NCBI GenBank assembly: GCA_035291905.1
Contig: DATDRF010000180.1
Location: 1-37,797, forward strand
From: JACPLA01 sp035291905
GTDB taxonomy: Bacteria > Bacteroidota > Ignavibacteria > UBA10030
Length of the DNA: 37,797 nt
Reading direction: 5' to 3'
The notes beneath the pieces were generated by a model. It ran no database searches. It was not told the origin of the DNA and was given only the letters and a program-made list of their open reading frames with translations. Positions 9,270 to 16,278 of the stretch are shown one piece after another. The translations under genes and the position numbers were made by a program. Numbering within the stretch: the first letter of the stretch is position 1; each line of letters opens with the position of its first letter.

Positions 9270-9452
9270 TCAAGCTTCTTTTGGGACGATGACAGATCGA
9301 CCGTCATAGTAACCGCAGTTCGGACAAGCCCGATGAGTCAGTTTCTGCTCGTGGCAATTCGGGCATTCGGCAGTGCTGGGAGCTGAAGCCTTATAGTGGG
9401 TGCGACGCTTGCGGCCACGGGTCTTCGAGTGCCGCCTTTTTGGATTTGGCAT
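9270..9452 (-). CDS. rpmF: 50S ribosomal protein L32
   Basis: Small 60-residue ribosomal protein. The N-terminus MPNPKRRHSKTRGRKRR is the L32 signature. Two CxxC pairs (CPNCHE and CPNCGYYDG) form the zinc-ribbon of the zinc-binding version. It lies between yceD and plsX as in many bacteria. A terminator-like hairpin sits just upstream of its start, so its level may differ from that of yceD. Confidence 0.97.
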   Translation of the reverse strand: MPNPKRRHSKTRGRKRRTHYKASAPSTAECPNCHEQKLTHRACPNCGYYDGRSVIVPKEA

Positions 9453-9469
9453 GGTGAGGCCCTTTCAAA

Positions 9470-9496
9470 AACATAAAAACCCGAACCAGGTTCGGG
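9470..9496 (-). terminator. Intrinsic terminator or attenuator between yceD and rpmF
   Basis: Read on the minus strand, CCCGAACC, one T, then GGTTCGGG (plus positions 9480-9496) form a stem of at least 7 bp with a three-base loop. TTTTTATGTT follows at once, with more T residues after it. This has the form of a factor-independent terminator. It lies 18 bp upstream of the rpmF ATG and inside an otherwise continuous operon, so it may act as a partial terminator that sets the ratio of yceD to downstream transcripts. Confidence 0.6.
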
Positions 9497-9520
9497 CCGT
9501 CCCGGACATCAAGGGACCGG

Positions 9521-10033
9521 TTAATTATTCAGAAATCGTTTTAAGTCTGCCCAACGCGGATCGGTCTCTTCCACCGTACAGGAGCATTTGGCCTTGTTTC
9601 TGTTGGTGCCGCAAACGGGGCACAACCCGGCGCAGTCTTCCTTGCACAACGTTTTCAATGGAAGCGACAGGATGAGGTACTGACGCACATCTTCTCCCAG
9701 GTCGATCATGTTTGCATCTGCTGGGAGATACTGCACCTCTTCCTCCGTTTCTTCGGAATCTTCTGGAGCCGCCTGACCCTGAACGTAAAGGACTGAGTAG
9801 TGCGACTCTACCTTCTGCTCAAACTCATCCAGGCATCGGTCACAGACAAATGACCCGCTGCAGCGGGTGACAACCTGAACCAGCAGCTGGCGGTTCGATT
9901 TTTCAACACTCACATCGACGTGCACCGTTTGGCTGAAGCGTTTGTCCAGGCCTATATCGGCCGGTTCCGTGGACAACGAGTGTTGATGCATGCCTTCCGA
10001 CAGCTTCGATATGTTGATCCGAAGGCCACTCAC
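9521..10033 (-). CDS. yceD: DUF177/YceD family protein, likely 23S rRNA accumulation factor
   Basis: This 170-residue protein carries the DUF177 pattern: an N-terminal beta-rich half, a CxxC pair (FVCDRCLDEF), an acidic middle (DSEETEEEVQYLP), and a C-terminal CKEDCAGLCPVCG motif. The family is linked to 23S rRNA accumulation, and its gene is almost always next to rpmF, as here. The chosen start is the GTG at 10033, preceded by GGAGAGGGG at the right distance; there is no suitable ATG. It is the first gene of the fatty-acid operon, about 80 nt downstream of a good promoter. Confidence 0.9.
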   Translation of the reverse strand: MSGLRINISKLSEGMHQHSLSTEPADIGLDKRFSQTVHVDVSVEKSNRQLLVQVVTRCSGSFVCDRCLDEFEQKVESHYSVLYVQGQAAPEDSEETEEEVQYLPADANMIDLGEDVRQYLILSLPLKTLCKEDCAGLCPVCGTNRNKAKCSCTVEETDPRWADLKRFLNN

Positions 10034-10097
10034 GTTGCACACCCCTCTCCCGCGGGAATTTTGATGAATATTCCCCTTCCCAAGCCGAAAAAAGGGG

Positions 10098-10114
10098 GCT
10101 TTTTCAAAAAAAGC
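10098..10114 (-). other. Small hairpin at the start of the yceD leader
   Basis: On the minus strand, GCTTTTT, TTG, AAAAAGC form a 7-bp stem with a three-base loop, followed by CCCCC and a T-run. It lies where the yceD transcript is predicted to begin, so it would cap the 5' end of the operon message. A stabilising or attenuating role is possible but unproven; A/T runs make chance pairing easy. Confidence 0.35.
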
Positions 10115-10120
10115 GGTGAA

Positions 10121-10149
10121 AATATAGCGATAAGTGGCTAGAGAGTCAA
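10121..10149 (-). promoter_or_regulatory. Predicted promoter of the yceD-rpmF-plsX-fab operon
   Basis: On the minus strand TTGACT (plus 10144-10149) is followed after exactly 17 bp by TATATT (10121-10126). Transcription would start near 10114 and leave a leader of about 80 nt before the yceD GTG. The same two hexamers with the same spacing occur upstream of the Crp/Fnr gene at 15433-15461, which supports both calls. Confidence 0.6.
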
Positions 10150-10187
10150 GTAGCAATCAACGAGGGGTGCAAACTTCGACATTCGGT

Positions 10188-10261
10188 GTTCGGCGCTGGA
10201 GATTCGACATTTCTTCACCGAGGACAGGGCAAGAAGCAATAACGAATTTCCAACTTCGAAT
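10188..10261. repeat. Imperfect 29-bp inverted repeat, possible empty cassette
   Basis: Positions 10188-10216 and 10233-10261 are complementary at 21 of 29 positions without gaps, separated by 16 nt. The arms are built from short quasi-repeats of the type ATTCGACATT and TTCGG, which continue a little to the left (from about 10172). This is the same style as the arms around the four-helix-bundle genes at 27944-28419 and 35760-36207, but with no gene inside. It may be what remains after the gene was lost. Confidence 0.4.
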
Positions 10262-10321
10262 AAAGCATGCTGAAGGTTGGGTACTGCGCGGGGGATAAGA
10301 GGCAGGAAATTACATTTCGAA

Positions 10322-10361
10322 CCTGCCTGCCCCGATTTTGTCGGGCCAGCCGGCATGCAGG
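10322..10361 (-). repeat. GC-rich imperfect hairpin repeat with CTGGCCCG core
   Basis: The minus strand reads from CCTGCATGCC through CTGGCCCGAC, then AAAA, then TCGGGGCAGG. The centre pairs as CCCGA/TCGGG and the outer ends as CCTGC/GCAGG. A related element (CTGGCCCGCC ... GGCGGGCGGG) follows the nucleotidyltransferase gene at 26720-26743 in the same orientation relative to transcription, suggesting a dispersed repeat placed after gene ends. Confidence 0.45.
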
Positions 10362-10382
10362 CGTCAAACGGAAGGAAAACAC

Positions 10383-10417
10383 ACCCGCAGATCAGACAAA
10401 CAAACGGATCTGCGGGT
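10383..10417 (-). terminator. Perfect 11-bp hairpin downstream of the PUR gene, probable terminator
   Basis: ACCCGCAGATC (10383-10393) and its exact reverse complement (10407-10417) enclose a 13-nt loop. On the minus strand the stem is followed by GTGTTTTCC, a short U-containing tail. It lies 60 bp past the stop codon of the PUR-family gene and before the yceD promoter, so it most likely ends the PUR transcript. The U-tract is weak. Confidence 0.5.
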
Positions 10418-10446
10418 TCTGTATCAATGTTGGGGCTTTGTTCTCT

Positions 10447-10479
10447 CCGTCATCCCCGGGAAAGCGGGGGAGGGAATTA
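10447..10479 (-). repeat. Second copy of the GAAA-type hairpin repeat, abutting the PUR gene stop
   Basis: On the minus strand the gene ends TCC TAA and runs straight into TTCCC, then a CCCCGC...GCGGGG-like stem around a GGAAAG loop, ending GGGATGACGG. The edges match the copy behind acpP (5162-5211), which has an expanded middle. In both, the repeat begins exactly at the stop codon. Confidence 0.6.
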
Positions 10480-10767
10480 GGATTTTTCCATTTCAACCGC
10501 CGCCGGCGCTGCCTGCTCCACTCCCGGCAGAAGCTGTTTCTGTATGTATTCGGTGGTTTCGTCGAGGGCATCCGCAAACTTCTGGAAATCCTCTTTATAA
10601 AGGAAGATTTTGTGCTTCTCGTATTCCTCTTCCCCTACGCGTTTGCTCTCTGTGATTGTAATATAGAAGTCCTTTTCAGACTTTGTCGATTTGACGTCAA
10701 AGAAGTAGGTGCGCTTTCCCGCACGGACCCTCTTCGTGAAGATTTCGTCCTTGTATTGGTTTTCCAA
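10477..10767 (-). CDS. PUR-family (DUF3276) DNA/RNA-binding protein
   Basis: A 96-residue protein with the PUR-repeat pattern ENQYKDEIFTKRVRAGKRTYFFDVKSTKS followed by YITITESKR and a helix (FADALDETTEYIQKQL). Family members, such as the Borrelia PUR-alpha-like protein, bind single-stranded nucleic acid and are common in Bacteroidota. The best start is the TTG at 10767, preceded by GGGAGGTG; in-frame sequence further upstream is not family-like and there is no ATG nearby. The C-terminal tail (GVEQAAPAAVEMEKS) is disordered-looking. It appears to be a single-gene unit. Confidence 0.85.
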   Translation of the reverse strand: MENQYKDEIFTKRVRAGKRTYFFDVKSTKSEKDFYITITESKRVGEEEYEKHKIFLYKEDFQKFADALDETTEYIQKQLLPGVEQAAPAAVEMEKS

Positions 10768-10901
10768 GGTGACACCTCCCAGATAGATAATGAACCACGA
10801 TGGGTTAGCTAGTCTTTCGCTCCACGATGAAGCACCCCGCCCTCCCATCCTCGAGCAGGCAAGACATCAACACTCATTCCCTCTTACACTTTTCCACCCT
10901 T

Positions 10902-13193
10902 TCACTTCCGGACCACAGCAACCTTCCCCGACGCCACCTGGTCGCCGTTCTCGGCAAAAGCCACAACAAAATACACTCCAGACCCGACCAGGTTTCCTTT
11001 CTGATCCCTGCCATCCCAGAATGCCCTCCCCGCACCCTGAGCTTTGAACTCTGTAATCAATGACCCGCCAAGGGTCAGGATCTTGATGGAACTTTCGGCA
11101 ACCAGGTTCCCAATGACCAGCGAATTCGAAGCCGGGAGAGTGAACGGATTCGGTCCCATTGTCAATTCCGTGGTCGAACGAACGGGCAAAACAGCCTCGA
11201 TGGAGAGGCTCGAGATCCCCTTTTCGGTGCCGATATAGGCTATGCCGCGTCTTTGGTCGATCGCAAGGGCCCTAATATCGTTGTCGATGAGTTTTCCGCC
11301 GGTCGAGGTGACTGTATATTGCTGAAGTATCTGTGTCGCATCAGCATTCATGACGAATACTCCCTCTTTCGTACCAACCCACTTGTTGTTGAGAGCATCG
11401 ACTGCAAGTGCCTGAATCGATTGCTCCCGGAGAGGAAAGGAAGTGAAGTGCCGCTGCTTCGGAAAGAGCGGATCGGAAATGATCATCAGCCCAAGATCCG
11501 TGCCGACGCAGACGTTCCCTTCGAAGTCCACGGCAAGAGACAGGACGGTGTTGTTCGGAAGGCCGTCTGAGAGCGTAAAAAGCCCCCATCCGTTCGTCAG
11601 CGAGGTTCCGGAGATAACGCGATCCTCGTTCACATAATACAATCCCGTTGCCGGCTTGTTGAACGGCTCGGCATTTGCCAGCCATTTCGATCCGTTTCCG
11701 TCTACAACCATCGAGGTGAACGTACCTTGTCCCGGCGTGAAGCTATTGGTCAGATAAGTAAAGACCGAATCACCGATGAGCCCCGCAAGATGATTACCGT
11801 TGACGGCAGTCCGGTTAACAAGCCAATCCGTGCCGTCGGGTGCCGATCCCGCGCTACCGACCACAACGAATGGGGGCCCTGACGGGACTGAGCTGGCAAG
11901 TGCCGGAACCGAGCCTGCATCCAGCCGGCGACGGATCGAGTCTGCTACCACCTCCACGACTCCATAGCCCCATGAGCTTGCCCATATGCGGTTGTTTGAG
12001 CCAACGCTCACTTTGTAATAGTCGTTGGAAAGCATCACCGGGTAGTCAGCCGCACGGAAATACTTCCATTGTTGCAAAGCCGCTGCCGCTGAATTGTAGC
12101 GGCCGAATCCGTTCCCTTTTCCGCTGATTCCCGATGCATACCACAGGACTCCCTGTTCATCGACGGCGAGACTGCTGAAGATATTGCCGAAGGGCCCGTT
12201 GGGAACGATGGATCGCTGGCTTGCACTCCATTCATCAATTCCTTCACCTGAAGTCCCGACAAACCATGACGACACCGTTGAATCATAGGCGAGAGCCGAG
12301 GGGATGTGAGTCGCGTGCTGGGCCATTACGGCCGCATTTCCGCCGAGGACATTGAATGCCCTCAATTCATATCCGGTGGTTCGCACCAGCAACCTCAGTT
12401 CATTCGGCACGGCGGCCATCGCCACGATCGGCATGGATGACATCGAAGGTATTTGTTGAAACGATGCTCCGTCAAAATAGCCGACACCGAGAGTTGTTCC
12501 CACGACCAGTGTATCATGGAACATCACCGCGCCGGTGACGACATTCGCAGGGAGCCCCTGAGCCGTTTGATAACGCACCCAATTCGTCGGTGCGGACAGA
12601 TTCGGCAAAAAGCGTACTGCTGTCGCCACACCCTGATTGGTGGCTATCCAGAGCCGATCGCCCAGCACAACGACTGCGTTCACAGGTGCCTCAACCGGAA
12701 AGCCGAAATTCGCGTAGGTATCTCCAAACTCCCATCGTGACAATCGGAAGATACTGACTCCGAAATCCGTCCCGATGAAAAGAGAATCGCCGCTCATCGA
12801 AAAAGTTCTGATACTTTTCTGTGTCCGGGCCGAGTTCTTGATATCGTCGATGACGACCCACCGGCTCGATCCCGGTTCAAGGACATTGATCGACCCGCCG
12901 AACGTCCCAACCCAGACCCGGCTGTCCGGATCGACCATCACTGCGGTCAAATCGTTGGAGCTTAGTCCTTCTGAATTCGTATACTTTGTGATGTTTCCCG
13001 TCTGGCTCTCCCAGCGAAACAATCCTCCCTGCGAGGCGGCCCAACCGATTCCGCCGGACGATGCCAGTGCGCGGATGCTTCTCATATCGGTGAAGGTTCG
13101 CCACCGTCCGGGGCGCTCAACCACTTGTCCGAACGCAGAAAAGAAATGAATCAGGCACAGGGCGAGCATCGCGGTGATTTTCACAACGTTCAT
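10902..13193 (-). CDS. Secreted two-component-regulator-type beta-propeller protein with C-terminal FlgD/T9SS-like sorting domain
   Basis: The 763-residue protein begins with a signal peptide (MNVVKITAMLALCLIHFFSAFGQ). It then holds many blades of the Reg_prop type, recognisable from repeated patterns such as GLSSNDLTAVMVDPDSRVWVG, GLPNNTVLSLAVDFEGNVCVG and IRALAIDQRRGIAYIG. The last 90 residues resemble FlgD Ig-like or type IX secretion tails (GPNPF ..., FWDGRDQKGNLVGSGVYFVV, ending KVAVVRK). There is no histidine kinase or DNA-binding part, so it is probably a surface or exported sensor-like scaffold. The ATG at 13193 overlaps the ribH stop as ATGA. Its ligand is unknown. Confidence 0.8.
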   Translation of the reverse strand: MNVVKITAMLALCLIHFFSAFGQVVERPGRWRTFTDMRSIRALASSGGIGWAASQGGLFRWESQTGNITKYTNSEGLSSNDLTAVMVDPDSRVWVGTFGGSINVLEPGSSRWVVIDDIKNSARTQKSIRTFSMSGDSLFIGTDFGVSIFRLSRWEFGDTYANFGFPVEAPVNAVVVLGDRLWIATNQGVATAVRFLPNLSAPTNWVRYQTAQGLPANVVTGAVMFHDTLVVGTTLGVGYFDGASFQQIPSMSSMPIVAMAAVPNELRLLVRTTGYELRAFNVLGGNAAVMAQHATHIPSALAYDSTVSSWFVGTSGEGIDEWSASQRSIVPNGPFGNIFSSLAVDEQGVLWYASGISGKGNGFGRYNSAAAALQQWKYFRAADYPVMLSNDYYKVSVGSNNRIWASSWGYGVVEVVADSIRRRLDAGSVPALASSVPSGPPFVVVGSAGSAPDGTDWLVNRTAVNGNHLAGLIGDSVFTYLTNSFTPGQGTFTSMVVDGNGSKWLANAEPFNKPATGLYYVNEDRVISGTSLTNGWGLFTLSDGLPNNTVLSLAVDFEGNVCVGTDLGLMIISDPLFPKQRHFTSFPLREQSIQALAVDALNNKWVGTKEGVFVMNADATQILQQYTVTSTGGKLIDNDIRALAIDQRRGIAYIGTEKGISSLSIEAVLPVRSTTELTMGPNPFTLPASNSLVIGNLVAESSIKILTLGGSLITEFKAQGAGRAFWDGRDQKGNLVGSGVYFVVAFAENGDQVASGKVAVVRK

Positions 13194-13684
13194 CTCCTCC
13201 GCGAACCCTTCAGCTTCCTGAAAAGCCATCCCATCTCAATCGCCGTCATTGCTGCATCCCATCCCTTGTTCCCGTGTTTTCCCCCCGATCGTTCGCGGGC
13301 CTGGCGCACGTTGTTCGTCGTAAGAACTCCAAAGACGACGGGTATGCCTGAATTGAGGGCAACCGATTGAATACCGCGGGCTGCTTCGGCGGCAACATAG
13401 TCAAAATGTGGAGTCTCTCCGCGAATTACGGCCCCGAGACAGACGATAGCATCCCATCGTCGTTGCGCTGCAAGCAGTCCGGCAACCTGGGGAAGTTCAA
13501 AAGCGCCTGGACAGGATACCACGGGGACCTTTGAAAGAACTGCTCCATGCTCTTCAAGACAAGCCTGCGCTTCTCGCAGGAGCTTTGAAGTTATCGGTTC
13601 ATTGAATCTGCTCACGACGAGAACGATCTTCAAACCATCCGCACGAAGGGTGCTGATCCGGGTGCTGCGCTTCCACGAACTCAC
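13190..13684 (-). CDS. ribH: 6,7-dimethyl-8-ribityllumazine synthase
   Basis: Penultimate enzyme of riboflavin synthesis, forming the lumazine ring from a ribityl-pyrimidine and dihydroxybutanone phosphate. In 164 residues it shows VVSRFNEPIT (substrate loop), CPGAFELP, and the catalytic-His motif CLGAVIRGETPHFDYV. The start is a GTG at 13684 that overlaps the PHP gene stop as GTGA. No other rib gene is nearby, so this one is separated from its pathway partners. Confidence 0.95.
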   Translation of the reverse strand: MSSWKRSTRISTLRADGLKIVLVVSRFNEPITSKLLREAQACLEEHGAVLSKVPVVSCPGAFELPQVAGLLAAQRRWDAIVCLGAVIRGETPHFDYVAAEAARGIQSVALNSGIPVVFGVLTTNNVRQARERSGGKHGNKGWDAAMTAIEMGWLFRKLKGSRRR

Positions 13685-14580
13685 GTTGCCTCGGGGAACA
13701 GTCTGCTCCGCATTGTTTCAACGACATGGAGAGGAACGCAATACGTGCCAAAGACATGATCGTCGTTCTTCTTTCCCCCGTGAAAATCGGATCCGCCGCT
13801 TTCCAGAAGAAAGTAGTTGTTGACAATTCCCCTGTAGTACTCCTGCATGGCGGGCGAATGTGACGGGTGGACAACCTCGATCCCGTCCAATCCGAGCTTG
13901 ATCAGCTCGAGAAGTTCCTGCTCGGTCAAATAATTCCCCGGATGTGCAAGGAAGGAGAGCCCGCCGGACTGAGAAATGAGCCGGAAGGCCTCGGAGGGAG
14001 TGAGTTGGAATTTTGACTCATAGGCGGGGCCGCCAGTACCGATGAAACGCGTGAACGCCTGCTGAAATGAATCGACCAATCCCCCGTCGACAAGAGCATT
14101 GGCGATGTGAGGTCTGCCGACTGCGGCGATGCCGGCCTGCTCAAGGACCGAATCAATCTTCAACGGCACGTTGATGCTGTTGAGCTTTCTGACCATGCGC
14201 TCGGCCCGCTTGAGCCGTTCTTCGCGGAAAAAAGTCAGGTAGTCGAGGAGCCGCTGATTGGTATAATCGAGAAAGTACGCGAGGATGTGGAGATCGCGGC
14301 CGAGGAGGGTAATGCTGAGTTCAACGCCGGGGATGACGGTAACGCCCATCTGACGCCCGATTTCGATGGCCTCATCAAGGGCGCCGACGTGATCGTGGTC
14401 GGTAATGGAAATGGTGGAAAGTCCGGCTGCTCGCGCCTTCTTCACAAGTTCCGCAGGTGAGAGCACACCATCGGAATAATTGGTGTGCATGTGGAGGTCG
14501 GCTTTTCCCCCTCCTGGCCACGCGGTCGGAAAGAGTTCCTGGCCTGCCTCGGTGTTCCCTGACTCCTCAAACCTCGCCAT
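13681..14580 (-). CDS. PHP-domain phosphoesterase (RNase AM / YciV-like)
   Basis: A 299-residue metal-dependent phosphoesterase. The metal-binding motifs are HMH at residues 30-32 with Asp37, DHDH at 61-64, a later PHIAN, FLAHPGNY and the terminal GSDFHGG. The architecture matches the YciV/TrpH branch, which includes 5'-3' exoribonucleases acting on short RNA and 3',5'-nucleotide phosphatases. It shares a GTGA junction with ribH and probably a transcript with the Crp/Fnr gene 76 bp upstream. The exact substrate cannot be read from sequence. Confidence 0.85.
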   Translation of the reverse strand: MARFEESGNTEAGQELFPTAWPGGGKADLHMHTNYSDGVLSPAELVKKARAAGLSTISITDHDHVGALDEAIEIGRQMGVTVIPGVELSITLLGRDLHILAYFLDYTNQRLLDYLTFFREERLKRAERMVRKLNSINVPLKIDSVLEQAGIAAVGRPHIANALVDGGLVDSFQQAFTRFIGTGGPAYESKFQLTPSEAFRLISQSGGLSFLAHPGNYLTEQELLELIKLGLDGIEVVHPSHSPAMQEYYRGIVNNYFLLESGGSDFHGGKKNDDHVFGTYCVPLHVVETMRSRLFPEAT

Positions 14581-14656
14581 GTCGTCTCATCGTCTCTTCA
14601 GAACCAACTGAATCACCCGCCGGATGCGAGGGGCACCGCGACGACGATTCGTTCCG

Positions 14657-15340
14657 TCAAAGGTAAGCCCTGCGGAATTCCTCGTAGTTATTGATGATGA
14701 GCCTGTTTCCTTCCAGGCTCACGTGATCCTTCTCAATGAACTGGTGGATCATGCGAGAGACCGTTTCGCGCGATGTCCCGGCCATGTTGGCCATGTCCTG
14801 CTGAAGGGGAAGATCCTCAATAATCACCTTTCCCTTCTTGAACAGACCGATGTCGTCAGCCAGCAGCAACAGAACGTTTGCCACGCGTCCCGCAGCATCT
14901 TTCAGCGAAAGGCTCTTGATCTGGGCGTCCGCCTTTCGAAGTCTCATGGTCAACTCCGCCAGCAACGAGATTGCAACTGCAGGGAATTCATTGAGCAGAT
15001 CAAGGAATTCCCGCCGGTGGATCATGAACAACTCCGACTTTGCCGTCGCCACAACAGTTGCCGACCGGGCAAGACCGTCAAGCAACGACATTTCTCCAAA
15101 AAACTCCCCCGGACCAAAGATCGAGAGAATGACCTCGCGTCCATCCTCGTCCGTCCTCACAACCTTCACTTTCCCGGTGATAATGACAAACAAGGCAGCA
15201 CCCATCTCCTTTTCGAGAACGATGATGTTGCCTTTTTTGTACTTCTTCCGGGTGCCGAGTTTGGCAATCTTGTCGAGCTGGATGTCATCCAAGTCCGCAA
15301 AGATGGGGACGTTTCGTAGGAAACCCAGTTCTTCAGTCAT
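14657..15340 (-). CDS. Crp/Fnr-family transcriptional regulator
   Basis: The 227-residue protein has an N-terminal cyclic-nucleotide-binding fold (about 10-130) and a C-terminal winged helix with LQQDMANMAGTSRETVSRMI (about 178-200) as recognition helix. The binding pocket keeps FGEMSLLDG and ARSATV, equivalent to the Glu and Arg-Ser that hold the cyclic phosphate in Crp. It contains no cysteine, so it is not an Fe-S FNR type. A strong promoter lies about 85 nt upstream. It heads a likely operon with the PHP, ribH and propeller genes. Confidence 0.92.
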   Translation of the reverse strand: MTEELGFLRNVPIFADLDDIQLDKIAKLGTRKKYKKGNIIVLEKEMGAALFVIITGKVKVVRTDEDGREVILSIFGPGEFFGEMSLLDGLARSATVVATAKSELFMIHRREFLDLLNEFPAVAISLLAELTMRLRKADAQIKSLSLKDAAGRVANVLLLLADDIGLFKKGKVIIEDLPLQQDMANMAGTSRETVSRMIHQFIEKDHVSLEGNRLIINNYEEFRRAYL

Positions 15341-15432
15341 TCTTTTATCGCGGGGTGATCGGTGAAATGCAATTTTAGAGTGGAGTACTGTAGATTGGCT
15401 TGCGTCTCAAATCCACTCGTATTGGATGATGA

Positions 15433-15461
15433 AATATATGCGCATGTGTGACGAAAGTCAA
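15433..15461 (-). promoter_or_regulatory. Predicted promoter of the Crp/Fnr gene
   Basis: On the minus strand TTGACT (15456-15461) and TATATT (15433-15438) are 17 bp apart, the same hexamers and spacing as at the yceD promoter. The spacer contains a TGTGA-like half site on the plus strand (TGTGTGACG, 15445-15453), which might be a Crp-type operator half and allow autoregulation; no second clear half site is seen. Start of transcription near 15426. Confidence 0.6.
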
Positions 15462-15516
15462 GGATAATTCCCCCATGAATGGGGCCTCCTTCGCACGCTG
15501 GTACAGTTGGAGAGAA

Positions 15517-16278
15517 TTAATCCTCCCAGAGAAGAGAGTACGTCAGCAGAGCGAAGGTCGCCTGAGTAATAATGAGGGAAACAAGCGAAAGTCGATCGTA
15601 CCGATGCGTGGAAGAAAGGAATGCCGGATCTCCGGTCGACGAGTACTGTTCGAACTGACTGTTCGCGCGGTCTTTGAAATATGCAGCAGCGACGCCTGAC
15701 ACAATCATGCCCGCCGCCGAACCGATGGTCATCAACTTGCATGTCGGTGCGGTCGAGGAATATTCAATGGTGAGTTCGGAAGGAGATTTTTGCGGTTCCA
15801 GCCGAATGAGGGACGGCTTTCCCTGAATCGGCACCGAAACGCTTTTGTACTCGTTCATCTCCAGAGTGAAGTTGCCGCGCAAGGATGCGGCGCTCCGATG
15901 AAAAAGAGGCGTGCGACCAAGCTCGGTCCCCTGAAACGAAACCAAAGCCCCCGAAGGAATCGAATGCACTGTGAGGAAAGTACCGAATTCAAACGACATC
16001 TCGATCTCATTCCCCGCATTCAATCGGAATGACTTTTGCTGGACAAAAGCGTTCCAGTCCGAGGGCAACGGATAGAATACTCTCACATCGTGCTCCCCCT
16101 CCGTCAGCCGAAGCCGTTCAAGGGGTGTCGTTCCCGCGTAGGCCGAATCAATATACACGCTGGCCGCTGAAGGTCGTGATCGGACGGTGACGAATCCCGT
16201 GTGCGATGTGTCCGTACTCTCCTGTGCGGAAACCAGGAATGGCAAAAGCGTCAGGAAGATTGTGATTCTGAATTTCAT
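15517..16278 (-). CDS. PEGA-domain secreted or membrane-anchored protein
   Basis: This 253-residue protein starts with a signal peptide (MKFRITIFLTLLPFLVSAQ). Two PEGA repeats follow: one around VTVRSRPSAASVYIDSAYAGTTPL and one around LTVHSIPSGALVSFQGTELGRTPL. The C-terminal third has two hydrophobic stretches (IGSAAGMIVSGVAAAYF and LVSLIITQATFALLTYSLL) that may anchor it. PEGA domains are thought to bind cell-surface or protein partners. The ATG at 16278 overlaps the upstream PQQ-repeat gene stop as ATGA. It is the last gene of the fni-led run. Confidence 0.75.
   Translation of the reverse strand: MKFRITIFLTLLPFLVSAQESTDTSHTGFVTVRSRPSAASVYIDSAYAGTTPLERLRLTEGEHDVRVFYPLPSDWNAFVQQKSFRLNAGNEIEMSFEFGTFLTVHSIPSGALVSFQGTELGRTPLFHRSAASLRGNFTLEMNEYKSVSVPIQGKPSLIRLEPQKSPSELTIEYSSTAPTCKLMTIGSAAGMIVSGVAAAYFKDRANSQFEQYSSTGDPAFLSSTHRYDRLSLVSLIITQATFALLTYSLLWED

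Noticed and set aside
15471..15484. CCCCATGAATGGGG hairpin after the PEGA gene as a terminator
   Set aside because: The stem is only 5-6 bp and no T-run follows on the minus strand, so I could not call it a terminator. The eight-gene operon has no convincing end signal.
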